A stretch of DNA of 52,028 nucleotides from Candidatus Methylopumilus sp. (GTDB taxonomy: Bacteria; Pseudomonadota; Gammaproteobacteria; Burkholderiales; Burkholderiaceae_B). A program made the position numbers and the translations under genes. Shown here in pieces: positions 7,700 to 15,666 of the stretch; position 1 is the first letter of the stretch, and each line of letters begins with the position of its first letter. The notes under the pieces were generated by a model, which saw nothing but the letters and a program-made list of their open reading frames with translations, did not search any database and was not told where the DNA came from. The stretch is taken from NCBI GenBank assembly GCA_021738045.1, contig JAIPCU010000004.1, forward strand, positions 1 to 52,028, in the 5' to 3' direction.

Positions 7700-9187
7700 A
7701 TGTCAAAGTCTTCACTAGCACCTCGAGTCAACCAACAGCTCTTGCGTGCAATCGGTGACACGCTCGATGGCGTTAAGACAGCCATCTGCGTCTTTGATGA
7801 TCAGGATCGCACCATCTTCTGGAACCGTTCTTTTTTAGAGGTGTTTCCAGAGCACGCCGGTAAGGTGTACGAAGGTGAACCCTATCGCGAAAATTTACAT
7901 CGGTTTTATCTAGCCCGTTTAAGCGCCGCTGATTTGCCTAATATTGAGCAATTCATTTCAATGGGCATTGATCGGCATCACTCACAAATGCGTCCCTACA
8001 GCTTTGATCACCGCGATCAGCGTGTGCATGTATCTTCACTCCCGCTTCCAGGTGGCCAGCGCGCACGCGTATGGAACGCTGAGAAACTTCATCACGGCAA
8101 ACTGCCCAACAGAGTGCTAGCCACAAACGCAGTGGTTTCAGACGAAACGGCAGCACTACTTGATCGCATACCCGATGGCGTCATGATCTGCGACCACGAC
8201 GGCATGCTGAAATGGGTCAACCAGGCCTTTGTTGAGATGTATGCTTGTCGCGATAAACAAGAATGCCTGAATCATTCTTTTTTTTATATCTATGAAAAAG
8301 CCTGGCAGCAAACGCAAACAACCAACCCGCACACAGCAAAAAAAACAATAGCAGACCTGACCGAACAGTTCAATTTTTCGGGCGCGCCTTTTGACATTAC
8401 ATTGCCTCACCAGCGCACAGTTCGTATCATCACGCAAAAAAACATACACCAAGATACGATTTACACGCATGTGGATGTCTCTGAGCTCGTCTTACAAAAA
8501 ACTTTGTTACTGCACGCGCAAGCTCAATTAACTGAACTCGCGAATCAAAAATCGGCTTATCTCGAAGAGCAAATGCTGTCTACGCTCAATGCCATTGCAT
8601 TGGCTCGAGATAACGAAACGGGTCAACACATCTTGCGGACCCAGCACTACGTCAAAACGATTGCGCTTCGGCTTCGTGCGCTTGGTCACTATCTCGAAGA
8701 ATTAAACGATACTGACATCGAGACCATGTTTAAAGCGGCTCCGCTGCACGATATTGGCAAAGTCGGGATCCCTGACAATATTTTGTTGAAGCCGGGGCGC
8801 TTGACCGATAGTGAGTGGGCAATCATGAAAACTCATGCACTCATCGGCGAAAATACTCTTGCCGCCACTAAGCACGACAAAGAGCATAGCCGCCTGCTGA
8901 CGGTTGCACAAAATATCGCTGGAGGACACCATGAATACTGGAACGGCGAAGGCTATCCGAGGGGTTTGCAAGGGCAGCAAATTCCCTTAGAGGCGCGCAT
9001 CATGGCGCTGGCCGATGTCTACGACGCCTTGGTATCAGAAAGAGTCTACAAAAAGAACTGGTCACACGAGAGAGCAGTGCAATTCATTATTGAGAAAAAA
9101 GACAGTCAGTTCGACCCACTCGTAGTCGAAGCTTTTTTATGTGACGCAGACGTCTTCAATGAAATTGCGCAAGCGTTCAAAGACTGA
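7700..9187 (+). CDS. PAS-domain HD-GYP phosphodiesterase
   Basis: A 495-residue cytoplasmic signalling protein without membrane segments. Two PAS-like sensor regions occupy roughly residues 15-110 (AICVFDDQDRTIFWNRSFLEVFP) and 150-265 (GVMICDHDGMLKWVNQAFVEMY). A helical linker leads into an HD-GYP domain from about residue 290. The metal-binding HD pair is His350-Asp351 (LHDIGKVGIP), and the second signature is HHEYWNGEGYP at 410-420, with the complete GYP. Intact HD-GYP domains hydrolyse cyclic di-GMP, so this is probably an active turnover enzyme controlled by an internal signal. It sits just before the convergent YchJ gene and shows no operon partner. Confidence 0.92.
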   Translation: MSKSSLAPRVNQQLLRAIGDTLDGVKTAICVFDDQDRTIFWNRSFLEVFPEHAGKVYEGEPYRENLHRFYLARLSAADLPNIEQFISMGIDRHHSQMRPYSFDHRDQRVHVSSLPLPGGQRARVWNAEKLHHGKLPNRVLATNAVVSDETAALLDRIPDGVMICDHDGMLKWVNQAFVEMYACRDKQECLNHSFFYIYEKAWQQTQTTNPHTAKKTIADLTEQFNFSGAPFDITLPHQRTVRIITQKNIHQDTIYTHVDVSELVLQKTLLLHAQAQLTELANQKSAYLEEQMLSTLNAIALARDNETGQHILRTQHYVKTIALRLRALGHYLEELNDTDIETMFKAAPLHDIGKVGIPDNILLKPGRLTDSEWAIMKTHALIGENTLAATKHDKEHSRLLTVAQNIAGGHHEYWNGEGYPRGLQGQQIPLEARIMALADVYDALVSERVYKKNWSHERAVQFIIEKKDSQFDPLVVEAFLCDADVFNEIAQAFKD

Positions 9188-9212
9188 AGACTGTAGGGTA
9201 CTCGCACCTCAG

Positions 9213-9626
9213 TTACCGCAAAATCCCATCTACATAAAACCAGCGCCCGTCTTCTTTGACAAAACGACTCACCTCATGCAAACGGGTTGGCACGCCTTTA
9301 AGGCGACTGCGTGCCACGAACTCTACCTCTGCCTGGGTAGGCCCTGTCATACGGTATGCCCTCACTTCAAGACCAAGCCATTTAACGCCTGGCTCGAAAC
9401 TCAGATCGTTGGGGCGCTGCGCACTGAACCACGTTTGCTGAAGATAAGAACCACACTCAAGCACGAACGCGCAGTAACGTGAACGCATCAAACTCTCAGG
9501 GTCTGGCGCAGGCCTGGTATCAAAGTGCTCAAGGTAACGGCCACAGCAGTGGCCATACGGCAAGATTTTATTTTTACCCGTACTACGGCCACAAAAACAC
9601 GGTTGAAGATCGAGTCGCACTATCAC
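9213..9626 (-). CDS. YchJ family protein (UPF0225) with N-terminal SEC-C-type zinc motif
   Basis: A 137-residue protein of the YchJ family. The N-terminal cysteine cluster PCFCGR followed by YGHCCGRYL forms the SEC-C-like zinc-binding motif. It is followed by the family segment PESLMRSRYCAFVLECGSYLQQTW and the C-terminal NTF2-like part VEFVARSRLKGVPTRLHEVSRFVKEDGRWFYVDG. Function is unknown in the family. Its start codon overlaps the stop of the TRIC channel gene by four bases, so it is co-translated with that gene. Slightly shorter than the typical length of about 150 residues but apparently complete. Confidence 0.9.
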   Translation of the reverse strand: MIVRLDLQPCFCGRSTGKNKILPYGHCCGRYLEHFDTRPAPDPESLMRSRYCAFVLECGSYLQQTWFSAQRPNDLSFEPGVKWLGLEVRAYRMTGPTQAEVEFVARSRLKGVPTRLHEVSRFVKEDGRWFYVDGILR

Positions 9627-10264
9627 CCAGTTTTAGAATGCGTCACCAAAAATGCTGGCACCTTCAAATCCCAATGAATCGCCGCTGCCCGCATCAAGAA
9701 CGTGATAACCGTGCAAGCGATCAGCATTTCAACCGCTTCTTGAGGGTAAAAATGTAAACCAACCATCAATAGCAAACAGCCCAACGCCACCGGAATGGCA
9801 TAGAGCTCGGTTGTCATTAACAAGTTTTTTCGACCCGCGATCACGTCACGTAAAATTCCACCGCCAATTGCGGTGATGATACCTAAAATCACTGGTGCCA
9901 AAGGCCAGCCAAAATTCATTTCGTAGGTTTTCATGGCGCCTTGAATACCGAAGAGGGCTGCGCCTAACCCATCAAGATAAAGCATCAAGGTAAACACCTG
10001 CGGCTGGGTAAACAATGAACGTGCAACAAAGGCCACGAGGCTAGCAGCAATAGCCACGCGAATAAACACCAAATCAGCCACCCAAAACGGCTGTACGTTC
10101 AAGATGAGATCACGCACCGTGCCGCCGCCCACTGCAGTCATCACCCCCAACACCATGACGCCAAAAATATCGACACCACGATCGGCAATCGCCAACACCG
10201 CAGTCACAGCAAACGCCATCGTGGCGATGATTGCCAACCAATAGGTGGCTGAGGTCATCGTCAA
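9623..10264 (-). CDS. Trimeric intracellular cation (TRIC) channel family membrane protein
   Basis: A 213-residue membrane protein with about seven hydrophobic segments and the internal duplication typical of UPF0126/TRIC proteins. The repeated signature appears as VMTAVGGGTVRDLIL in the first half and IITAIGGGILRDVIAG in the second. Prokaryotic TRIC homologues form trimeric cation channels in the inner membrane. The start overlaps the permease stop upstream by four bases, and its own stop overlaps the YchJ start, placing it inside a tightly coupled four-gene chain with two ABC-permease-like proteins. Whether that reflects function or simply compact gene order cannot be decided from sequence. 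Confidence 0.9.
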   Translation of the reverse strand: MTMTSATYWLAIIATMAFAVTAVLAIADRGVDIFGVMVLGVMTAVGGGTVRDLILNVQPFWVADLVFIRVAIAASLVAFVARSLFTQPQVFTLMLYLDGLGAALFGIQGAMKTYEMNFGWPLAPVILGIITAIGGGILRDVIAGRKNLLMTTELYAIPVALGCLLLMVGLHFYPQEAVEMLIACTVITFLMRAAAIHWDLKVPAFLVTHSKTG

Positions 10265-10896
10265 GGCTGCACGTTCCTATGTTGAAGCCGACGTAGGATC
10301 ACTTCACTCAGCATTAACACAATCTTTTTACAAAGAGATTGAAAAACTGCGAAAAAAATCGTAACGGCTAACACCAACAAAAACCGATCTAATCTTTCTG
10401 GAAAACGCTCATAGACGCGAATGGTGTATGACACCGCTTCAGGGACCCCAATCGCGGCACCAACGCTCGAAGAAATCAACAACGTCGTGAAGATCCGAAA
10501 AATATTTGGCACGATTAAAAATGCCTCAGCTATCTGACCTTTTGCCAACTGAACCAACATCACAAGGGTGAGATCACAAATTGCAGCCAGGGCGTACACA
10601 GACAACGCCAGGATAATCGCCGCTGTTCGAAGGGTGTCGTCATTAAATGCTTTTAAAAGCGTATCCGTACTTAAGCTCGTCAATAGCGCGAACATCAAAA
10701 TATAAATTGGAAGCCCTCGGCAAAAAAACAGAACGACATTGATCATCCGACTCAACCACTTATTATTTTTATTCAGTAGCCAAGCCAATGGCATTCCAAT
10801 TAACAGCCCACCTATTAATGAGAAGGTGCCAATCTTAATATTCGTCAAAAAATAACTCAAAAAATTCAAGATAAATTCATTTAGGCTAAAACTCAC
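10261..10896 (-). CDS. Polar-amino-acid-type ABC transporter permease, divergent
   Basis: A 211-residue protein with about five hydrophobic helices, ordered like the membrane subunit of polar amino acid importers (FLTNIKIGTFSLIGGLLIGMPLAWLL at the start, GLPIYILMFALL in the second helix). The cytoplasmic EAA loop, which normally reads E-A-A-x3-G and contacts the ATPase, is eroded to KGQIAEAFLIVPNIFR. It overlaps the upstream fused binding-protein/permease gene by four bases, so the two probably form the heterodimeric channel. No ATPase gene is found in the cluster or elsewhere in the window. The substrate is not predictable. Confidence 0.75.
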   Translation of the reverse strand: MSFSLNEFILNFLSYFLTNIKIGTFSLIGGLLIGMPLAWLLNKNNKWLSRMINVVLFFCRGLPIYILMFALLTSLSTDTLLKAFNDDTLRTAAIILALSVYALAAICDLTLVMLVQLAKGQIAEAFLIVPNIFRIFTTLLISSSVGAAIGVPEAVSYTIRVYERFPERLDRFLLVLAVTIFFAVFQSLCKKIVLMLSEVILRRLQHRNVQP

Positions 10897-12533
10897 GGTT
10901 GCGCACTCCTTGCAACAAAAAACTGCGTGGTTTTAGTCACGCTCACCATCACAAGTTGAATCAGAAACAGGTAAACAATCGTTAACACAAGAAAAGTGGT
11001 CAACTGCTCACCGGAGTAGGCTGTCACATCGTTTAAGGTTGCTAACAGATCAGAGACACCAATAAACCCTGCCACAGGCGTGGCCTTGGCAGCATTAATC
11101 AGTGCAGCACGAAGCGGCACCATCGTGGTTCTTAACGTGGCACCTAACGACTGGCTCTTGCCAGAGGTGAGCCACACTTCATACAACGAGGCTGCGAGAT
11201 TGGCACCATTATTGAGGCCAATGACAATGACTGCACTTAGGATCGACACGGGGATCGTATAAGCCCAAATCATACTGACCGCTAAATAGCCAAGAATCAG
11301 TAGCAGAATCACCGGACTATTCTGAAAAAAGACGAGCATCAATCTGCTGCTAAAACGAATCACCAACAGCTTAGATCGCAGCAACATCAACCACACGACT
11401 CCCAGACTCAGTGTTGCCAGAAGTGCGCCAGCGACTAGTATGAGCGTCACGTTTAAACCCTGGAGAAACCACCCAAGGGCACTGTCACCAGTAAACATCG
11501 GAAACTTAACTGGCTTAACTGAATACTTGACCAACAACTCGTTAAATGCCTGAAATCCTGCAGAGATCGGACTTGGACGGTCGGTGTTATCTCCGGCAGG
11601 TATCAGACACGTATTGTCAAACACGGTCAAAGACCGACAAGGCTCTTGTGACCAGAGCTTATTTTGTTCAAGCAGAAATTCATTATGAACGCCGTGCTTG
11701 GTCGCTAACTGCAAAAATAGGCCGGATTGGTGCATATCTGCAGAGGTCAACTCCAGCCATCGTCCTAAAGACGCGCCAGCCTGCTTGGTCACCGCGATTC
11801 CCCAAGGAATCTCAAAAAAAGATACTTTTTCGTCAAAGCGTGCCAGAGTTTCTGCAGGCGCTTGTGGACCCGTCAAATACGCTCGCACAAAGGTTTGATC
11901 ATGCGCGATCAACGAACACGCACCAAACAAAAGTGCTTGAGTTAACCGTGTGGGATCGCTGTAAATCATGACCCGCTGGCCTTTGCGTTTGGCAAACTCT
12001 ATGTTAGAAAAGTTTGCCATTGGAACGCAAACCACGCTTCCGGTCAGGTCATCCCAACCTCGGATAATTTTTGCTTTATCGCCAACAATCGTTGTCGGCG
12101 CGGCGTAGTATTGAGGCCGCACAAAATAGACAATGCCGTCGCGGTCCACGGTATGTCCCATCGTTGCCAACACCATATCGATCTCGCCCGCCAAGAGACG
12201 GCGTATGCGGTCTGCACCCGTCACCTGTACAAGCTTAGCTCGGACCCCTAGTCGCTCGGCAAGTACCTTGGCGATATCGATCTCGTACCCGGTGTAAGTG
12301 CCGGCATTTAACTCCCCAAAAAAACGGTAATCACCCTTCACGCCGATTTCAATTTCACCCTTACATAAAATGGCTTGTAAGGCAGATAACGCCGAGTCCT
12401 TTGAACAATTCACCTGCCGGGCTTGCTCAACTTGCGCTTGCGCCAACGCACCCTGAACACCCGCTTGGACGTTTACGCCGAGCAGGATACCCACAATGCC
12501 ACAAAGCAACAGAAGCTTACGAAGGAGAGCCAT
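10893..12533 (-). CDS. Fused family-3 solute-binding protein and ABC permease
   Basis: A 546-residue fusion. A signal peptide (LLRKLLLLCGIVGILLGV) is followed by a family-3 periplasmic binding domain at about residues 55-290: IEIGVKGDYRFFGELNAGTYTGYEIDIAKVLAERLG, then LLAGEIDMVLATMGHTVDRDGIVYF. The C-terminal half (from about residue 345) is an amino-acid-type permease with about five helices. The cytoplasmic coupling loop lacks the E-A-A pattern, reading SGKSQSLGATLRTTMVPLRAAL. I chose the ATG at 12533, which has AAGGG nine bases upstream, over a TTG at 12557. Such fusions tether the binding protein to the membrane. The missing ATPase makes import activity uncertain. Confidence 0.82.
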   Translation of the reverse strand: MALLRKLLLLCGIVGILLGVNVQAGVQGALAQAQVEQARQVNCSKDSALSALQAILCKGEIEIGVKGDYRFFGELNAGTYTGYEIDIAKVLAERLGVRAKLVQVTGADRIRRLLAGEIDMVLATMGHTVDRDGIVYFVRPQYYAAPTTIVGDKAKIIRGWDDLTGSVVCVPMANFSNIEFAKRKGQRVMIYSDPTRLTQALLFGACSLIAHDQTFVRAYLTGPQAPAETLARFDEKVSFFEIPWGIAVTKQAGASLGRWLELTSADMHQSGLFLQLATKHGVHNEFLLEQNKLWSQEPCRSLTVFDNTCLIPAGDNTDRPSPISAGFQAFNELLVKYSVKPVKFPMFTGDSALGWFLQGLNVTLILVAGALLATLSLGVVWLMLLRSKLLVIRFSSRLMLVFFQNSPVILLLILGYLAVSMIWAYTIPVSILSAVIVIGLNNGANLAASLYEVWLTSGKSQSLGATLRTTMVPLRAALINAAKATPVAGFIGVSDLLATLNDVTAYSGEQLTTFLVLTIVYLFLIQLVMVSVTKTTQFFVARSAQP

Positions 12534-12711
12534 CCGCTTGTACCCTTGTTCAATCAACGTTGTCTCGGTCAGCTATTTGTCAAAAACTTGGTCACAAGCC
12601 TGACTCAGCAACCACTTCGGAATAAAACGCATTTTTAAGCGGGTTATCGTGGCTGTGCTGTACGCTTTGAGGACGAAACGTAGAGCGTCAAATACACGCT
12701 TTCAAGCTTAA

Positions 12712-12742
12712 AAATGCAAACTAGCCCTTGAAGGGCTAGTTT
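12712..12742 (-). terminator. Intrinsic terminator of the minus-strand accessory operon
   Basis: Read on the minus strand, AAACTAGCCC and GGGCTAGTTT pair across a short TTCAA-type loop and are followed by GCATTTTTAAG, which supplies the U-tract. It sits about 25 bases beyond the stop of the lipoprotein gene, in the expected place for the operon end. The stem is perfect and uninterrupted. Confidence 0.85.
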
Positions 12743-12766
12743 ACCTGCAACTACGCTAAATGATAC

Positions 12767-14029
12767 TTATTTAATCAAGACGGCAGGAGACACAGGAATT
12801 GAGCCAGGTACCTTAGTGAGGGTCAACATTTGTGACAACAGCACTAGGACTTGGTTTGTGTAGCTCGCATCGCCATCATCTTTAGGCACGTAGTAATTTG
12901 TACCTTGATACTTAACTGACATCAACGCGTTGCCAGAATCAACACCTTTTTTCACGAGGAACAAGGGCTTCGCCTGTGCCATGATCTCTGACATGCTGCT
13001 GTTAGCAGTGACTCTTGACGAATCAACAATCTTAACGACACGCGGCTCCGCGCTGTTTTGAATGTTAACAAGCGCACCCAAAAATTCAAATACGTTGCGC
13101 ACTGAACGTAATTTAATGATCAAGGTGACCTCTTGTTTGCCGCCAGCAGCTTGGGCACCCGAAGCAGAAGAGCTTTTGCAATAGGCTGCGCTCGACACTC
13201 TGAATGACAAGGCATCATCCGCAGCCTTTTCTTGCAGACAGATTCGTGCCTCAGGTGGCATCATTCTCATGACTTGAAAGCCATTCCCCCCGCCTGGCAA
13301 CTTAACAGGCATAAGTCCAGTCATGGGAACGGCAGTGGCAGTGGCAATCCCCTGCAGATTACGATTGACAGCCTCAGCATCCATCGGTGCCGAAATTGGC
13401 ATCATTTTCTCGACTTGCTCGACAGTGATACCGGCACGAACTAAGTTGAACAGCGTTTTTTGGAAATCTGTGAACTTAGGCGTGTAAGGATCGTTGACAA
13501 CTTTCATCAACGTTACACCTTTCGCGTCTTGCACTTCGACCGACTCAATGGCCAAGGAGTACAACACATCTCGTGTAGCAAGTTGGCTATTACTTAAACT
13601 CGCGATCACACTTGGCTTCATGTCAGACAGAAATGACACCATAAAACTCGAGTTATCAAGTGAAGACTGTGTGAAGTTAAAGCTATTGTTGACGCCAAGC
13701 GTGACGCCGGCGGCGTAACTCGATTGTGCAGCGGGGGTAAAGAAGCCGGCCACCGATGAGCCAGGTGCTACGCCATAAATTGTTGGGCCAAACTGCACCT
13801 GATTCGAAACCGCACCCGAGCCCATCACAGAAGGCATATCCAAGAAACTCACGGGCATGGATTGCGAAGACCGAACGATATTCAAAAGAATATTGTCATT
13901 TGAATACTGCTCTAACACATCGCGATACGCCGAAGACATTTCGCGAAAACTTGTCGAGTTTGTCAGGCCACCGCAGCCCGCTAACAACGAAACCAATAAT
14001 AGTGGAACTGCTCTTAAAAGACGTTGCAT
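12767..14029 (-). CDS. Uncharacterised outer-membrane lipoprotein (LLNIVRxxxxxPxxFLD family)
   Basis: A 420-residue protein with a clear lipoprotein signal: LLVSLLAGC places the lipidated cysteine at 19, and Gly at +2 suggests outer-membrane sorting. The early motif SNDNILLNIVRSSQSMPVSFLDMPSV and the ending QVLVLLSQMLTLTKVPGSIPVSPAVLI recall a large group of proteobacterial lipoproteins with LLNIVxxRYxDPPxFLDV near the front and a leucine-rich end. To my knowledge these have no known function; the resemblance is from memory, not a search. It is the last gene before the terminator of the minus-strand array that includes the peptide exporter, so it may be an outer-membrane part of the same export or surface system. 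Confidence 0.7.
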   Translation of the reverse strand: MQRLLRAVPLLLVSLLAGCGGLTNSTSFREMSSAYRDVLEQYSNDNILLNIVRSSQSMPVSFLDMPSVMGSGAVSNQVQFGPTIYGVAPGSSVAGFFTPAAQSSYAAGVTLGVNNSFNFTQSSLDNSSFMVSFLSDMKPSVIASLSNSQLATRDVLYSLAIESVEVQDAKGVTLMKVVNDPYTPKFTDFQKTLFNLVRAGITVEQVEKMMPISAPMDAEAVNRNLQGIATATAVPMTGLMPVKLPGGGNGFQVMRMMPPEARICLQEKAADDALSFRVSSAAYCKSSSASGAQAAGGKQEVTLIIKLRSVRNVFEFLGALVNIQNSAEPRVVKIVDSSRVTANSSMSEIMAQAKPLFLVKKGVDSGNALMSVKYQGTNYYVPKDDGDASYTNQVLVLLSQMLTLTKVPGSIPVSPAVLIK

Positions 14030-14123
14030 AGAGACCTCATCAAAAGATTGAACGTTTATTAATTATTAGAAACTCAAAAACAGATTACCAACATAAATGA
14101 CTAGCACTACAGCAGCTTGGTTC

Positions 14124-14342
14124 TCAGCTTTGTGCATTCTTCGTTACCCACCAACGCTTTTTGGGCGCATTGGGTGCCTTCACCGAAACCTCAGCGGGTC
14201 GCAGGCTCATCAAACCGTAAAAAAGTAGCACTGGTGTCAGTACCACCGAAAATAAAAGGACGCCCCAAAAACCGATCCGACAATTTCTTCCGTAAATGGC
14301 GACAACCAAACAGGCACTAAGGTACGCAATCGTAAATTCCAC
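14124..14342 (-). CDS. Small membrane protein of unknown function
   Basis: A 72-residue protein with two predicted membrane helices: EFTIAYLSACLVVAIYG, then FWGVLLFSVVLTPVLLFYGLMSL. A short basic cytoplasmic-type tail ends in KKRWWVTKNAQS. It lies 52 bases after the SPFH gene and about 95 before the lipoprotein gene, on the same strand, and is probably co-transcribed with them. I do not recognise a family. Short two-helix proteins next to SPFH proteins are often partners or subunits, but this is inference from position. Confidence 0.65.
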   Translation of the reverse strand: MEFTIAYLSACLVVAIYGRNCRIGFWGVLLFSVVLTPVLLFYGLMSLRPAEVSVKAPNAPKKRWWVTKNAQS

Positions 14343-14394
14343 AAAGATCTCCTAAACCGTTATTCGCGAGCAATCAATATAGCCAGTCAAGTCT

Positions 14395-15657
14395 CTATTT
14401 CTGTGCAGGGGCAGCAGCAGGAGCTTGCCCATTACCACTATTCGGCGGGCCCCCAGTCGCTGAGCCTCCTCCAGGCGGACCAGCGTTAGGTGGTCCGGCA
14501 TTAGGCGGGCCGGCGTTAGGCGGGCCAGCGTTAGGCGGGCCGGCGTTAGGCGGGCCACCATTCGGTGGTCTGACTCCGGGAGGCGGGCCACCGTTTGGTG
14601 AACCTCCAGGTGGTCTCGCTCCTGGAGGTGGCCCGCCGTTTGGTGGACCTCCAGGTGGTCTGGCACCAGGAGGCGGACCACCCGCCGCCGATGCAGAGGC
14701 TTGTGGGGTGGTAGGACTGGTGCTGTCACCACTTAAGACAATTGGCAATCCATTCGGCGAAGAACCGAAAATAACGACTTTCGAGTTATTGGACTCAGCC
14801 AACTTGAGGGTCGCCTCGATCCCACGAATCTTCAAGTAGTTATCCGTTAAACCTGCGTTCACAATATCTTGATATTTTTTAATACCACCCGCTTCGACCT
14901 CTTTGCGCTCTGCCTCAAGGCGAGCAGCCTGCACTTTAAACACATAGGCTTCAGCAGCTTGGGATTCTGCAATTTTGCTACGAATCGCTGCCTGAATTTC
15001 TTCAGGAAACTCCATTGACTCAAGCTGCACCGCCGTAATTCGCACTAGCCTGACGTAATCCAAACCCGGAGGGCCAAGTTTTTCTAGAATCACCTGATCA
15101 GACATGATCGCGATTTCGTTTACAACCCTTTCGAGTTGTTTCGTAAACGCCTCTTGCGACGTTAACTCCGCAAACATCACTCGTGTCTTACCCGTGACTT
15201 CGGGCAAGATAACTTTTGTTAAGTAATCAGGCCCAACAAACTTATGCAGCAAGGGCAACGCAAACTTGTTCACTTGAAATTGAAACGAGACTTTAATCTC
15301 TGACCTCAATTGATCCTTGGTCAGAACCTCCATCTGAATTTGCTTCATTTGCACTCGAGCATCATACTCGGTCACCGTGTTCAACGGGAACACAAAATTA
15401 ACCCCTTCGCCCAAAATCTGATTCATATCAACACCGCCAAGCATCGGTCTATAGATCACACCCGTAAAACCCGCCGGAATAATAATGACGACACGCTTCC
15501 ACAACACGATCACGGACAGCACAAGCAGAACCACAAAAAACGTCAGGCCGATATAATTGCTCGACACCCAGTTAGCGACGACACGCACGGGCCAAATCAC
15601 TGGAAAAAACAGAAAGCCCAATATTCTCTTGAATATGTTTAGTAATCGACTCAGCAT
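14395..15657 (-). CDS. SPFH/prohibitin-type membrane protein with Gly-Pro-Asn-rich repeat tail
   Basis: A 420-residue protein. One membrane helix (IGLTFFVVLLVLSVIVLW, about residues 32-50) leads straight into an SPFH/band-7 domain (VIIIPAGFTGVIYRPMLGGVDMNQILGEGVNFVFP), followed by a coiled-coil-like segment rich in Ala, Glu and Gln (about residues 215-265). From residue 326 to about 406 the tail is a low-complexity array of GGPPPGARPP and NAGPP units, unusual for the family. SPFH proteins form large ring or cage assemblies that organise membrane microdomains and control proteases or transporters. It starts nine bases after the cyclic-peptide exporter gene, so it may scaffold that exporter. 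The tail could be a flexible or phase-forming linker. Confidence 0.85.
   Translation of the reverse strand: MLSRLLNIFKRILGFLFFPVIWPVRVVANWVSSNYIGLTFFVVLLVLSVIVLWKRVVIIIPAGFTGVIYRPMLGGVDMNQILGEGVNFVFPLNTVTEYDARVQMKQIQMEVLTKDQLRSEIKVSFQFQVNKFALPLLHKFVGPDYLTKVILPEVTGKTRVMFAELTSQEAFTKQLERVVNEIAIMSDQVILEKLGPPGLDYVRLVRITAVQLESMEFPEEIQAAIRSKIAESQAAEAYVFKVQAARLEAERKEVEAGGIKKYQDIVNAGLTDNYLKIRGIEATLKLAESNNSKVVIFGSSPNGLPIVLSGDSTSPTTPQASASAAGGPPPGARPPGGPPNGGPPPGARPPGGSPNGGPPPGVRPPNGGPPNAGPPNAGPPNAGPPNAGPPNAGPPGGGSATGGPPNSGNGQAPAAAPAQK
14440..14682 (-). repeat. Coding repeats in the SPFH protein tail (GGPPPGARPP and NAGPP units)
   Basis: This encodes about 80 residues built from Gly, Pro, Asn and Arg. 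Five in-frame NAGPP units (15 bp each) lie at 14473-14547, next to three degenerate GGPPPG(A/V)RPP units. The near-identical DNA units imply recent expansion and probable copy-number variation between strains. It is a coding repeat, not a CRISPR array, because there are no spacers. Confidence 0.85.
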
Positions 15658-15666
15658 AATGTAATC

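Noticed and set aside
14473-14547. Short regular repeats that could suggest a CRISPR array
   Set aside because: The units are 15 bp, contiguous and in frame within a gene, with no spacers or cas genes.
14352-14732. A 126-codon minus-strand frame rich in His, Arg and Leu overlapping the SPFH gene tail
   Set aside because: It is the shifted reading of the GC-rich repeats of the SPFH gene; the repeated composition comes from the same 15-bp units and there is no separate start signal.
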